Source: Toxonevra muliebris (lineage: Eukaryota > Arthropoda > Insecta > Diptera > Pallopteridae). From it: a stretch of DNA of 64,000 nt. The first letter of the stretch is position 1, and every line of letters begins with the position of its first letter. A program made the position numbers and the translations under genes. Of the stretch, positions 49,501-61,500 are shown in pieces. The notes beneath the pieces are model-generated. The model saw nothing but the letters and a program-made list of their open reading frames with translations, was not told the DNA's origin and did no database searches. The stretch is taken from assembly GCA_963691655.1 (NCBI GenBank), contig OY829328.1, forward strand, positions 88,788,400 to 88,852,399, given 5' to 3'.

Positions 49501-52500
49501 AAAAGAGAATAAGGTAAAAATTGAATAGATTTGCAAGTAAATTTTTATTTTTAAAAATATCTCATTCATTGCCATCAGATGAAGCAGGTTTTTTAAGGTT
49601 TTTTTTTTTAATAGCATTCGGCTAAGTCTAAGTCTTACAATGGATAATACTAAAATGAGAATTGAGGCTAACTTAAACTATACAAACTTATTTTCTTAGG
49701 AAACCTTAATTTTAATGGCAACCCAGGAATGCAAAGAAAGTTGTAAGTTAACTGCAATGTTGAATCTGACATACCGCCTCAATAAACTTATCCTGTCTGT
49801 AGTGATAGAAGGACGATTTTGGATAGGTTATGTGGGAACTGTTGATAATATTTTATATGACAACAAAGTAAACAAAATTTTCAGAAGGAACATTTTACTC
49901 CGCTAATGTAAGAGAAGGCTTAATATCGGCCTTAGCAAGGCAGGCTGGTATGTGCCTAATTTATTTCGGACTCCAAACTAACAGACCTATGTTGGTCTCT
50001 CTGCATGCACATTCTACACAAATGTGTAATAAATATAATTTCAATTCATTTTACGTAATGTATAAAATATGAGTATTATAAATCAAAAAACATTAAGCTT
50101 GTTGAAGATTTTGTGCACTTTTTTTCATTGCATACTCTTAGGTGCCATAAGTAAAAAAGCATTTACACTTTATTCTCTTAATAGTCTCTAAAATAATTTG
50201 CACATATTAAAATAATAATTTCCACACTTATTAAATTCCGAGAAAGTTTACACCTGCTTCCTCCATTATAACTACAGCAGCCTCTCCCCACACCACCACT
50301 CAAAAAAAAAATCACTAACCAGTACGTTAATATAACTGCAAGGACATATGTATGAGTCTACGTTGTACATTTGTATTTATAGTAGTATGTGTAGTGTGTA
50401 TGTAAATAAATATAAATGTGTGCATTTATGTATGTATCTTACATGTACGATTAAATGTTCAGCAAAGTTATAACAAGTGTTTTTCAGGCTTGTGCTTTTC
50501 ATGCTGCTGCTAATACAGTTGTTGTTGCTGTTGCTGCTCATGATGCTCATGTTCTTTCTGCTCATCAACATTGTCACTCATGCTAGCATCAAAATGTACA
50601 CGACCATAGAGAGTCGAAAGAACAAAGACAAAAGCGAAGCAGCAGTAAATGCAAGAGTAAAGCAACTAAAAACGAAAAAAGGCAGAGCCAGATCCAGAGA
50701 CAGACAACGACGACGACAACTACAGTTGCAGCAATAGCCAGCAACCCTTTCAACATGCCTACCAGGCTAAAACGATGCTTAACACGCTGGCTAGACAAGT
50801 GGCAATAAGCATACAACACATGGACATGCCTACACACACAAACACACATACATACATGCATATACTCGTTGACAGTGTACAATGTGTAAAAGCCTATTAA
50901 AATGGACTAAAACAATGAAACCAAAAATCTCTTTCACTTGCATGCATGTGAGAAAATATGCATGTGTGTGTATGTATGAGTTTGTATGTGAACATATGTA
51001 AAACTTTTGTGTGCATTAAATGCGGCATAAATTGTGCAAAGTTGGCGCAGTAAAGTATGCAAGGATCTTTTTGTACTTTGTTTTATTTACAATGTCCAGT
51101 CTGTAAAATAATGTAGAATTTGAATGTGCAATGCAGTGCAGTGCAGTAGAGAGACTCTTTTTCTCGTTAAATTGTTGATGTGAGATCTTGAAGAAATTGT
51201 TGGTTGTGGCTATTGTTGCTGTTGTTGTATTGTTGTTTTGCAGTGAAATGCTGTTAATATGCCATAAGAGAAAACATCTGGTGTTTGGTTGTTAAATCAG
51301 TTTTAATCCTCATTTTTTTGGTGCATACTTTTAGGTGTTTGACTATGTGTACATCTACATTTGAATATATATATGTGTGTATGGTATTAAAAGCATTAAC
51401 TTGTAAGTATAATAGCCCATGTTGGGAAATTATGCCGTTGTGAACGTAAGGGTATTGTTGTCGGCAATGCTACAGTTTAAAATCTTGTATTACTTAATAT
51501 ATGCTCAAGGACACTTTCGATGGCTTGGTCAGAAATATATATATACTTTAAGCCCACAGAGAATTGATGTCATTGACGACAATCATCTCATGTGGTACAA
51601 CATATTCTTAGTATATTTTAGAACTATTTTTCTAAATATATTTGAAGTCTTTTTCAACGACTTAACTCAGTTTTTTTCAAGTTTACGACGGCACTTTTTG
51701 TCAAATAGAATGGGTGTTTAGAGTTGAGTGAATTTCTGGTCGGTAGATTTTGGCGAGAAAAAAAGCCAAACACTATTAGAAAAAATTTTATTTTAAAGCG
51801 AAATCTCTTTTTCCTTAATTTGATTTGTCAAATTTACAATGAAGTCCAAAAACTTGCAGACTATGTTTTCTGAACACAAAGGAAATTCATATTGAAAACT
51901 ATTCTTAGAGTGCTTTCCAAGCCCCTTAAAAAAGTTAGCTCACTTTTAGTAAGATTATCTATCATGAATCTATTCTCAATATCGTTATCTCCAGAAACTT
52001 TGCTACTTGTGATAATGCACTCAAAATAAAATTGATTCAAAAAAATTTTAAAACATTTTCAAGCAACTTTTTTCCAGAAATATTTGCGCACAAAGTAGCC
52101 TCGTAAACAGAATCACTTAGAAAGAAGGCTTTCATAACAATTTTCCAATAAATAAAGTAAATCTACTTACAAAACAATTCTCAATTCAATTGGTAAATAT
52201 ACCAAGAAATATTTTAGTAAATACATACATAGGTAGTAGCACTATCGGACCCATAAATTTCCTAAGGGGGGTAGGTGTTTTAATTTTTTGTCACCTTTAT
52301 CATTTTTATATTCATAACCAGGACAAGGCAAAACACTAAAGAAAAATTTTTTTATCTGTAGTTAACTTTGATTTTCAAAATTTAAAATATAAATTTTATA
52401 GTTTCTGTATGTATTTGCTATAAGAAAGAAACACAAAAAAACATAATCATATTTGAAATCCAATGCTAATTACAGGTAAAAAAGTTTATTGTAAATATTT

Positions 52501-55500
52501 TGCCTTATCCTATTCATAACCAATGAGATATATGAGATTTGCTAAAGGGAAGGGCTTTAACCCTAAACCTTCTTCCCCCTTTGGATCCGCTGATGGGTAG
52601 TAGATATATACCTAGGTATTTGAGTGCACGAAAAGTAGCTTCATTTCAAAACAATTTTAAGTAGATTTCAGCAAAAAGCAACAAAGAATTGATGTATGTG
52701 TATGTGTGTGCATGAGACGTTGACTTTCTTTCTTTTGAAAAAGCAGAAGCTCTCGATACTTTTGCGTGAAAGCGTTGGATTTTTTCAATGATATTTCTTA
52801 AAAAGTTTTCCTGCACTTTGCTCCCTACTTCGCTTCTGAAGTTTCTGCAATTTCATGCGCTGAAACGCATTTCGTCTTCTTCGTGTTTTTGCAAACAACA
52901 TGAAGTTGTATGTAGTTGCAACTGCTGCTGCAATTGCTGCTTTTGTTGCTCTCTGCTGATGATTTGCTTGTCAATGAATCCTTCCTATGTTTTCTGTTTT
53001 ACCCCAAACAGCATTGCACAAAGAAATAGTTGTATGCATATTTTTGAAGGAAACTCTAAGAACAGCGATGCTGTTTAGTATTTTCTATGCTTCTATGGTT
53101 GCGATACTCAAAAGATGCCATTTCTCTATTGAAGAAGAAAAAGACGAGTTCCTACCGACTATCAATGACTACCAAGCACAGAATAAAGAAAGTTTTTACC
53201 CTTCTGCATTACTTTGTTTGTAAGTTTTCATTGATTCAGAGTAAGTTTTCTCTACTGAAAAGTAAAAGCAAATTCATTCATGCATTGCATTGACAACTTT
53301 TTCGGGGTTACGTGAATGAATGAATGAATGAATGATAACATTAATGGTAATGAGTAATAGTGGATATTATGCAAATAAACAGAGCTTACATTTAAAGAGG
53401 TATGCATTTAAATAAATTAAGTTTTTATTAGTCAGCAGAAAAGAGATGAGGCTTTTTAAAGATCTTAATATTTGTGAATAATTTTAATGTTTCCTGGCCT
53501 CTGAGTCATCCAAGTGCTTTCCTAAATCATAATAATATATACTTTCATAGCATTAGAAATTAACTACTCCAGTTCTAGAATTCGTTAATTAGCACAAACG
53601 ATTCTTCTCATCAAATGTTACCAAAATAGAAAAATAGATGATTGAAACAATCTAATGTCAGTATTTACTAGATATTGTCAGGGTAGACGAAGTTATAAAT
53701 CTATTTCATTCTGGTTTCTTAGTGCTCATTAGAGGCTTCTCTAGACTCTGATTTTTTCTATGGTATCATTTACTTGCTGGGCATTCTAGCTCCATTAACG
53801 AATCGTAAAAATTTTACCATTTCTTTCACGAGTATTGACGCCAGTTGAAAAAATTAAATCCATTCACCAAATGTTATCAAATTTTTTAATTTTTTTCTGA
53901 TTTAGTGTGCGTTTGTCGTTCGTTATCAAAAGTATAGACTAGAACATCGATTATTTCAAATCTCCACTTCTTTCCCCGTATACTCATACACTTTCAAATA
54001 CCTAATAGAAAATAATAACTTCAACTAACTAGCTATACATAAATATTTCATGCAATAATAATGAAACTCAAACTTTTGTCTTAAATTTTTGGTATGTGCA
54101 GTCAAAAAACTCCTGTAAAAGTTAATTTCACAGTTAAGCCAAGTATTACCATATTTTTAACTGGTATACATAACACAAACAGATAGATACATAGATAGAT
54201 AGGTTGATGAGTAGGTGGGTATGCGCTAGAAGTACATCGATACCAAAATTTTCTTGGGAAAATAACCAAATAACAACAACCACAACACAAATATATAGAT
54301 ACGAACACATACACTCACATTCCAAATACAATGAATGAAATTAAATGAACGAACGAAGAAGTGAAGGAATGAACGAATGAAGCATGGAACGAACGCACAG
54401 AAAATATTCGATGCATTACTTTAGGGATTACAAGCAACTCAAACTGATAATATTCTTCAACTTAATTCCCCAAACTTAAGTCTATCATTTACGTAGATTC
54501 ATTGTTGGCTAAGAATGGTATTGCAATTTCAACGATACGGTTCAATAGCAGCAGAAGAAGCAGCGGCAGCAGGAAGGATTCACCATGAATTGCATAAATT
54601 TTTTTCTTTTTTTTTTTGGTTTTGTGAGGAAATATTAAAGTGTGTGTAGATGAAATGCTAAGGTGGTACAGGGATTGACTTGGCTTAGGTATCGTTTCAA
54701 ATTTGGTTGCAATGGTGTGTGTATGTATATCAGCTATAAATTCGAGGGTTTGAGTTTCAGGTTTAGGTTGCTTGGTTGGTTGCCTGATTGCAGATTCATG
54801 TCTCGCCGGTAATGCACTTAATCGAATAATTTTCAAGTTCGACAAACATTTTCAATGTCGATTACTACAACTATGTGCTATGTAGGTAGTTACGACAACA
54901 ACAACGACGATGACGACAACGACGATGACAACAAGAACTCTAGGTAAATGGTAAAGGTACTGTAGGTAAATCCATAGCCTAGACTCTTGTACCGATGCCA
55001 GACACTAGCTGAGTTCTTTCGTCGTACTTGTTTGTTTATCGAGAGATGCGTCGTTCTTCAGAGAAAAGGAAGAAAGTAGGAGGCGAGAGGTTTTATTGAA
55101 TTCATTATTATTTGCCTACAAATACCGTAGGAACATAACAAAAGCGCACAAAAAATTAGTTGCCAGCAGCAGATACCGGAAGTAAATTTACTTTTACGTT
55201 CAAAAGAGAAGATGATGTTGATTAAAAAAACTGCTGTACAAACATTGACAATCGTCGAAGAAGTGCCGAAAAAAGAGACATAGAGCTTCGAAATTTTTAA
55301 TTTTTGCAATGAGCTTAAAAAAGGATTTAGATTTTTCAGATTTTATTTTGGAGTGATGTGCACAAAACCGCTGTATAAATTTAAAATTGTTGTCTTATAT
55401 AAAATAAGCCGAAGGATAATGTAATAACTAAGTCGTAAAAAGGAAATACCCAGTAGGAAACTCTTTAAGAAAAAATTCTTTAAAGTTAAGAATCTTTCCA

Positions 55501-58500
55501 ACAGGAAACTTCCAAAAGTCATTGCTGGCAATGCTTCCAGGCTAAAAATAAGTTAAAGTGCATGAATGAAACTCAAGCTTATTCAAGCTATTATACTTTG
55601 ACATACTTATACATATTTATAGAGCTACATCCTCAAAAACTGTCATTTGAATTTTAACTTACCCCATGACTATCACCGAAATGAAGACCACTAGCATGTG
55701 ATAATTTTGAACCATATTGCTGATGTGCAGCACCTGCAGCATCACCGGCATCATTTTTCGATCCACTGCCTCCAACAGCGGCAGCCTCATGATTTTCAGC
55801 AGCATATTCTGGGGCTTCCGTCGCCACCACTTGTAAGCCATGATGTGCACCAACCCCAACTAAACCGTGATGCGTTACCGTGGGATGATGTATAACTTGA
55901 CTGCCTTTGAGACCCTCATAATTCGGTGACAAGCCATATTCAACAAAAGAGCTAGGCGGCGGTATTTTGGGTTCAATTTTAGCAGCATAATGTTGCACGG
56001 CGGGTGCAGCAGCTACTGCTTTCTCTTCGGCACTTGTGGCTAGCTTTTGTTCAGCGGATGCTGCACTCTCAACAATTGGTATATATTCTTTAGATTTAGC
56101 CATGCCTATGAGACGCCCCGGTTGTACACCTAATGAACCATGTTCGGCACTGGAGTGCTCTTGAGTTTGTACCAATTGATGTGCCTGTTCCGGGTGGAAG
56201 AGAACTGGTGAGGTGTTGCGTTGAGCACGTTGTGCCAGCACATCACCTTCGAGTTGTTTTTGCAGCTGCAATTTAGTTTGCATTTCTTTTGCCAGCAAAT
56301 ATGTGAGACCGTGTATTTGATCTTCGGGTGATTTACCAACGAGCGTTGAGAGTTCCTTGAATTCTTGTATCTCTTTGTAGTTCTCTTTGATTGGATCAGG
56401 AGCTGCATGGTATTCGATTTTGATGACAGGTGCCATTTCGGCTGTTTTTTCCGTTTGATGATGCTGGTGTGTCAAGAGTTGTAGTTGCGGCTTGCCATAA
56501 ATGGCATCGTAATCTTTTGCTGCTGGTGCATGTGAATACACCTCATATTTATAATGTTCGATGGAGTGGTCACCATCATCACCACCGCCATCTCCTGCAA
56601 TGTGGTTCTCATTGTATGTTACATCAGGTTTTGAAGGGCGAAAGTTTGGTGCTGGCGCATCTTTGATCACTTCTGCCACCGGTTCTTCAGCAGCGTGCGC
56701 ATGTGTAAGATCAGCTGTGTAGGTATGATGTATTTCGGCAGGCTGTTGATATTGATGCTTTTGCACCACATGTCCAACATGTCCGGCATATCCAGCTGAT
56801 TCATGCACTACAATGGGATGTGATATAGCGGCATAAGTTTGTGCGTGAGCTTGCGCTGCATGACCACCATCACCACCACCATAGCCAGGGCTATGCCCAC
56901 CACCGCCTACATGCCCGCCACTGCTTACTACTGGTGTATATATGTAACGCACTTTTTCCACAACTGGCACCTGATGTATTTGCACTTGTTCAGGTTTTGG
57001 TAAGACTGGAACGTATTTGATGTAAGAAGCGGCTGGCTGCAGTTTTGTGGTGTAAATAGGCTGTGCCATTTTGGCTGTATATAACGACTTCAAATGTCTA
57101 TAGTCGATCTGGTGAGCTGGTATATATTTGACATATGCTTTTGCGCCGTTAGTATCTTTCAACAAGTGGGTGATGACCTTTTGCACCTCATGCGGCAAAC
57201 CAACAATTGATTTTTTAGCTTTAATGGGAACTTCTTTATAGATGAAGTGACGTTTGCTCTCTTCGCTGCCCATATCGCCGACCTCTTGATCTTGTCTTTT
57301 GGTGATTTGCTTTGTTATTGTAACATTTTGAGTTTTCTGTTCTCCCGTTAGTAGAGTAGGTTCCTTTAAATCTTTGCTTTCGCGTGACAACTTCGTTTGC
57401 TTCTCTTTCAGTAGCAGTTTGATATTTGTATCTGGATCTTTGGCGTCTGCCAATTCGAATTTAATCATTTCTGGTGGTGTCTGTGGTGCCTGTGGTGCTG
57501 AGCGTTTGGCACGTTTAATTTTCTGCTTCGAGCGTAATTTTCCACCTTTGGATAGCAGTGGAAGCTTGGGTGGCGCATTCAATGGCTTAGCTTGAGTAGG
57601 GTGCGTTGCAGCATTTGAAACGTGTGGCACTGCAGTTGTCTTGATTTTCTCCAGCTCCAATGCTCGCATACGTTTAATCAACGCTTTCGTTTGCGGATCT
57701 GGTTCTCGAGCATCGGACGCTTGAAAAGGTATTAATTTCACTTGAAAATTATCAGGCTGTCTTAAAGTTCTTGTTGCAGTGGCGCGTTTACTGCGCCCAC
57801 CTCGAATATTCGAGCTGGATTTCTCTGCACGGTTTGAAGTGGCACTTCCTACATTCTTAGTTGCTTGAGTTGGATTTTGTTGTTGATTTTGTTGCTTCAT
57901 CACAGCGCCAGCTTTCATCTCACTAGCTTTCAGCTGCTGTAGCTCATGACTACGATGCCTGCGAATTATCTCTTTAACTTCATCGCTTGGCTCCACGGCA
58001 TCTGATATTTCGAATCTAAATAATTTCGGTTCACTAGGAAGTTTACCCTGATTCGTAGTAGCTCCACGTTTTCCGCGTTTTGCTGCCGGTTGCTCATTAT
58101 GTTGATTGTATGCCTCTACGTAACTGTCGTGTGTTGGATTATCGAGCAAACGCAGGCTACGTAAATTTCGATTGGCAAAGTAACGTTGCATATCCTGGAA
58201 ATGGATAATGACAAAATTGTATGATAAAATTGGTGTTTTATGAGGCAAATAACTTACCTCATATGAGGCGAAAGTGTCTAATGCTGGTACGCGCCATTCT
58301 TCAAAATTTCTTGTGTAGACTTCGTAACCAGAAATTAAAGTAAGCTGCAAGTTAAAGATGAAAAAAAAAACATTAATAGTAATACAGAAATTAAGATTGC
58401 CTACGGGTTTTCATCATGTTTTGTGTCGTTCTTTTAACGAAATCTATAGACACTCGGAATTTAGATTGTATCAAAAATTATCTGACTGTTGTATCAAATT

Positions 58501-61500
58501 GAAAAAATTCTTCTAGTTGACAGTTTCCTTCAAAGACATTGCTAAACCATTGCAAAGCCTCAGAAGTTAGAGTTGTAAAATTAAAGTAGGTAAAATTTTG
58601 TACGACAAGAAATGTATTTAGATGATCTCCAGCATAGTTGAATAGCAATGAGAGAAATTAAGTGAGCTTTGTTGAACAAGGATTGGTCCTAAGGATTGAT
58701 TAGTTTGAGGCTGGAAGGTCGTTTAAAAGTTTTGTACTAAAAAATGTTGACGTAGAAAACAATGTTAAAGCCAGCGGTTGGGGTCCCGACTTCTCACTCT
58801 TGCAGAGATGTTGGTGTTGTTTGACTTGGCAAATTATCAAAATAGTGAAGAAGTATTCCAAAAGTCCGAATAACAGTAATTTAGTGTGGAAAGAGTAAAG
58901 AGTGGGTTCAAACCTCTCCTCTTCCAAAATCTGTCGAAAATTATAACACAAAAAAGTGTTATTTCGTTATTTATTATGACTTTCCTTCAGTTCAGATAAT
59001 AAGGAAAACAAAATTTCAGAAAGTTCCCCTCGAAACTTTTTCTAAAGTTTAATAAAGGGCAAACAAATCAATATAGAGGCATGAAGTTTAGTGTTAAGAT
59101 TGTTGAAGCCCTAGGTAACCATAATTTTAGTACAAAAGGTTTCTATCAAGTCCATTACAATTCGGGCGCCAAAAGGTTAAAGATCGATTTTCAGAAGCAA
59201 GAGGTCGTAAGTTCAATCTTCTTTAGTAATCCATGAGTGCAATAAAGTACTTGAGCTAGATGCTGTCACACAATTAATCAAATAAAAATGTATTACTTTA
59301 TTAGCTGGACTCGAAATCTCCGGTACTGAACAACAAACAATCACAACAAGTCATATGCATTCCATTCAACCAGAGACTTTCTCTTTTAATAAAATAACTA
59401 AAATACGTAAAAGTTGTATAAATAAACTCATTGTGAAAAAAGCTTTCAACCCATACCAAGTCAAAGCAAACTAAAATCAAAACCAACACATTACGTGTTT
59501 GGAAGGAAGCAGGCTGAATCTTTTTTTTTTTTTATTGCTGTTGCAGCAAAACAACTAAGGCCAATATAAGACCTTTAAGATACTGTTGCTTTGGCTGCTG
59601 GTTTGGGTTAGCTCTCTACGTCATCCATACACAAAGCTATTTCTCGCACATCGTGTTCAGTTGTGTGCTGTTGCCTTGCATTCTCAAGCTTAAAGAAAGA
59701 CAAAAAGAAACTGGTTGAGCACGCGCTTCACTCGACTTACTCCTCGCACAGACTATAAGAAGCAAACACACAGACAGCCAAACATGGGCACAGACTCGAC
59801 CACTATCAGCTTGCCACCAGGGAGTCCGGACCTGTTCTTCAATTGTATTCGGTTGTGCACTAAGTTATAAGCGAATTTTATCTCCATTAAAAACACACAG
59901 GCTTGGCTTTTTTTGGATGCTGCCTGTTTGATTGTGGTGTCATTAACTTATTAAAACATTTTTGTTTGTTTTTCTTTCATACACTTTCTTCTTCTTTCTT
60001 TTGAAAATAATAAAATTAAGCCTATTAAGCAATACGCAGAAGTTATATAATTCCAAAAAAGGAGTTATGTGCAATCATAGCGACACAAACACACACACAA
60101 AAATGACAGTGTGGCATTTGTGTGCTATACTGGTTACATTCTGATGATGAAAACAATTATGTTCAATGAGTAAATTGCTTTAATATTTTTACACGACTAC
60201 ATTAAATAAAAAGTCTCATCTGTTGATTTATTGATTGATTGACAATTTTGGTAATTTGGTTACAAGTTTCTCGATTTTTTTTGAACACAGTAAACCACAA
60301 AAGTATGACTATGACTTCCTTGATGAGGTTGTCATCTGTTGATTTGAGATGATGAAGATTTGATGCGAAAAATAAATAAATATAATTGAATGCATTTTTA
60401 TAGTTATTTCTTTTCTCAATTAAATTTTTTACTTTCACTTTAAATTTACATTTTTTAATAAGCTTTATTACGTTCAAATACGAGTATATTAGAGCGAGTA
60501 TTTTGAAGGATTTTGTTAGTGGGATAAAATAATAATTTATGAAGTTGGGTTTCGCTTGTTTGTTCAAAAAGTTAGTTAAAAAGCTAACCGATACTAGTTT
60601 TCTCGCATTCATTTTTGGAATTTAAATGATTTTAAACATACCTAATTATGATCTGTTTTTATTTAATATAATATTTAGCTTGGAGGTAACCTAAACTTTG
60701 TCAGAGTTGTTAAGTCGTTGACTCAGAGAAAATTTTGCATCGAAAGAGTAAGAAGCACAAAAAGGTTTTCAAATTCTAAGTATGTGTGGACAAGGTGGAC
60801 CAGCGAGAAAGAGACAGAGAGAAAACGGTTGACAAGGTCAATGGTGATGCCAATTTCTATCACAATATCTTGTCTGCAAAAGTGGAAAGTAGGCGTGAAA
60901 ATTTGATCTCACTTCGATGAATATGGTACAGCCGAAAATTGTGGTCGCCATAACTATGTGCTGGGCCTGCTATGCAAGGTGCCTGGGTTTAAAATTCGGC
61001 AGGGTGAAGAAATCGAATTTTTTTTTGGCAATCCTCCAAGAGTGGAAATTGCTTAAGAAATGCTTTTCACTTCACTGTTTGGGTTCGGCATAAAAATATT
61101 GGTCTCTTCTATTCGTGTACAAAAATATAACTTGAACGATATGAACGGATGCAAAAATCTCGGCGTGGTCTGTTGCACCATTGGAGATTTTGGAGTGAAG
61201 CCAAATCGGATCGCTTTTTGACGCTGATAACAGTCATATATACATTTATTCATCAGTTAAGTATTTTAAAAGACATTCTGTCAAAATTAAGGCATATGCC
61301 CAGAAAAAGTATGAAAAAATATAAACTTTTTAAACTTTTCAAATATAAACTTTACTACTAAATTTTCTTAGTGATCTAATAGACATGAATAAATTGAGTA
61401 AAAAAATCAATTAGTTACTTCTCTTTTTATTTAATCTTTCACCTGAAAATCTCATTTATTTTTCTTCTTCAGTTATTTATCACTGCCATTAACAATAAAT

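Larger units (their letters stand above)
40581..55662 (-). other. intron 3 of the cuticular gene (about 15.1 kb)
   Basis: It is bounded by a GTAAGT donor (55662-55657) and a CAG acceptor (40583-40581). I found no convincing exon inside. It contains a G-rich run (41107-41122, G4-A-G11), tRNA-like SINE sequence (41971-42036), a perfect 15-bp hairpin (43267-43304), loosely repeated sequence at 43380-43800 and 47480-47880, triplet-rich tracts (44440-44530, 50500-50740, 54890-54935), and tetranucleotide tracts (53314-53334, 54178-54205, 54340-54400). If exons 3 and 4 belong to different genes, this would be intergenic. Confidence 0.55.

Noticed and set aside
50477..50882. Lys/Arg-rich frame on plus and Val/Leu-rich frame on minus
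   Set aside because: Opposite readings of triplet-rich DNA; neither has splice context or domain.
54489..54845. 118-codon frame on minus as an extra exon of the cuticular gene
   Set aside because: No phase-0 acceptor at a sensible place, and the tail is poly-K and poly-L from homopolymer and CTG-like tracts.
55343..55531. 62-codon frame on minus just below exon 3 as the next exon
   Set aside because: Preceded by a possible TTTTTAG, but the translation is a hydrophobic low-complexity stretch with no link to the RR family.
58345..58350. Taking the 898-codon frame as a complete protein starting at 58350
   Set aside because: Its first codon is TTG inside a splice acceptor (CTTTAACTTGCAG), not ATG. 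A spliced signal-peptide exon at 63029-62979 explains the N-terminus better, and the frame also runs through a canonical 63-bp intron.
60202..60612. 136-codon frame on minus in intron 1
   Set aside because: K/N/I/F/L-rich composition typical of AT-rich non-coding DNA; no motif.
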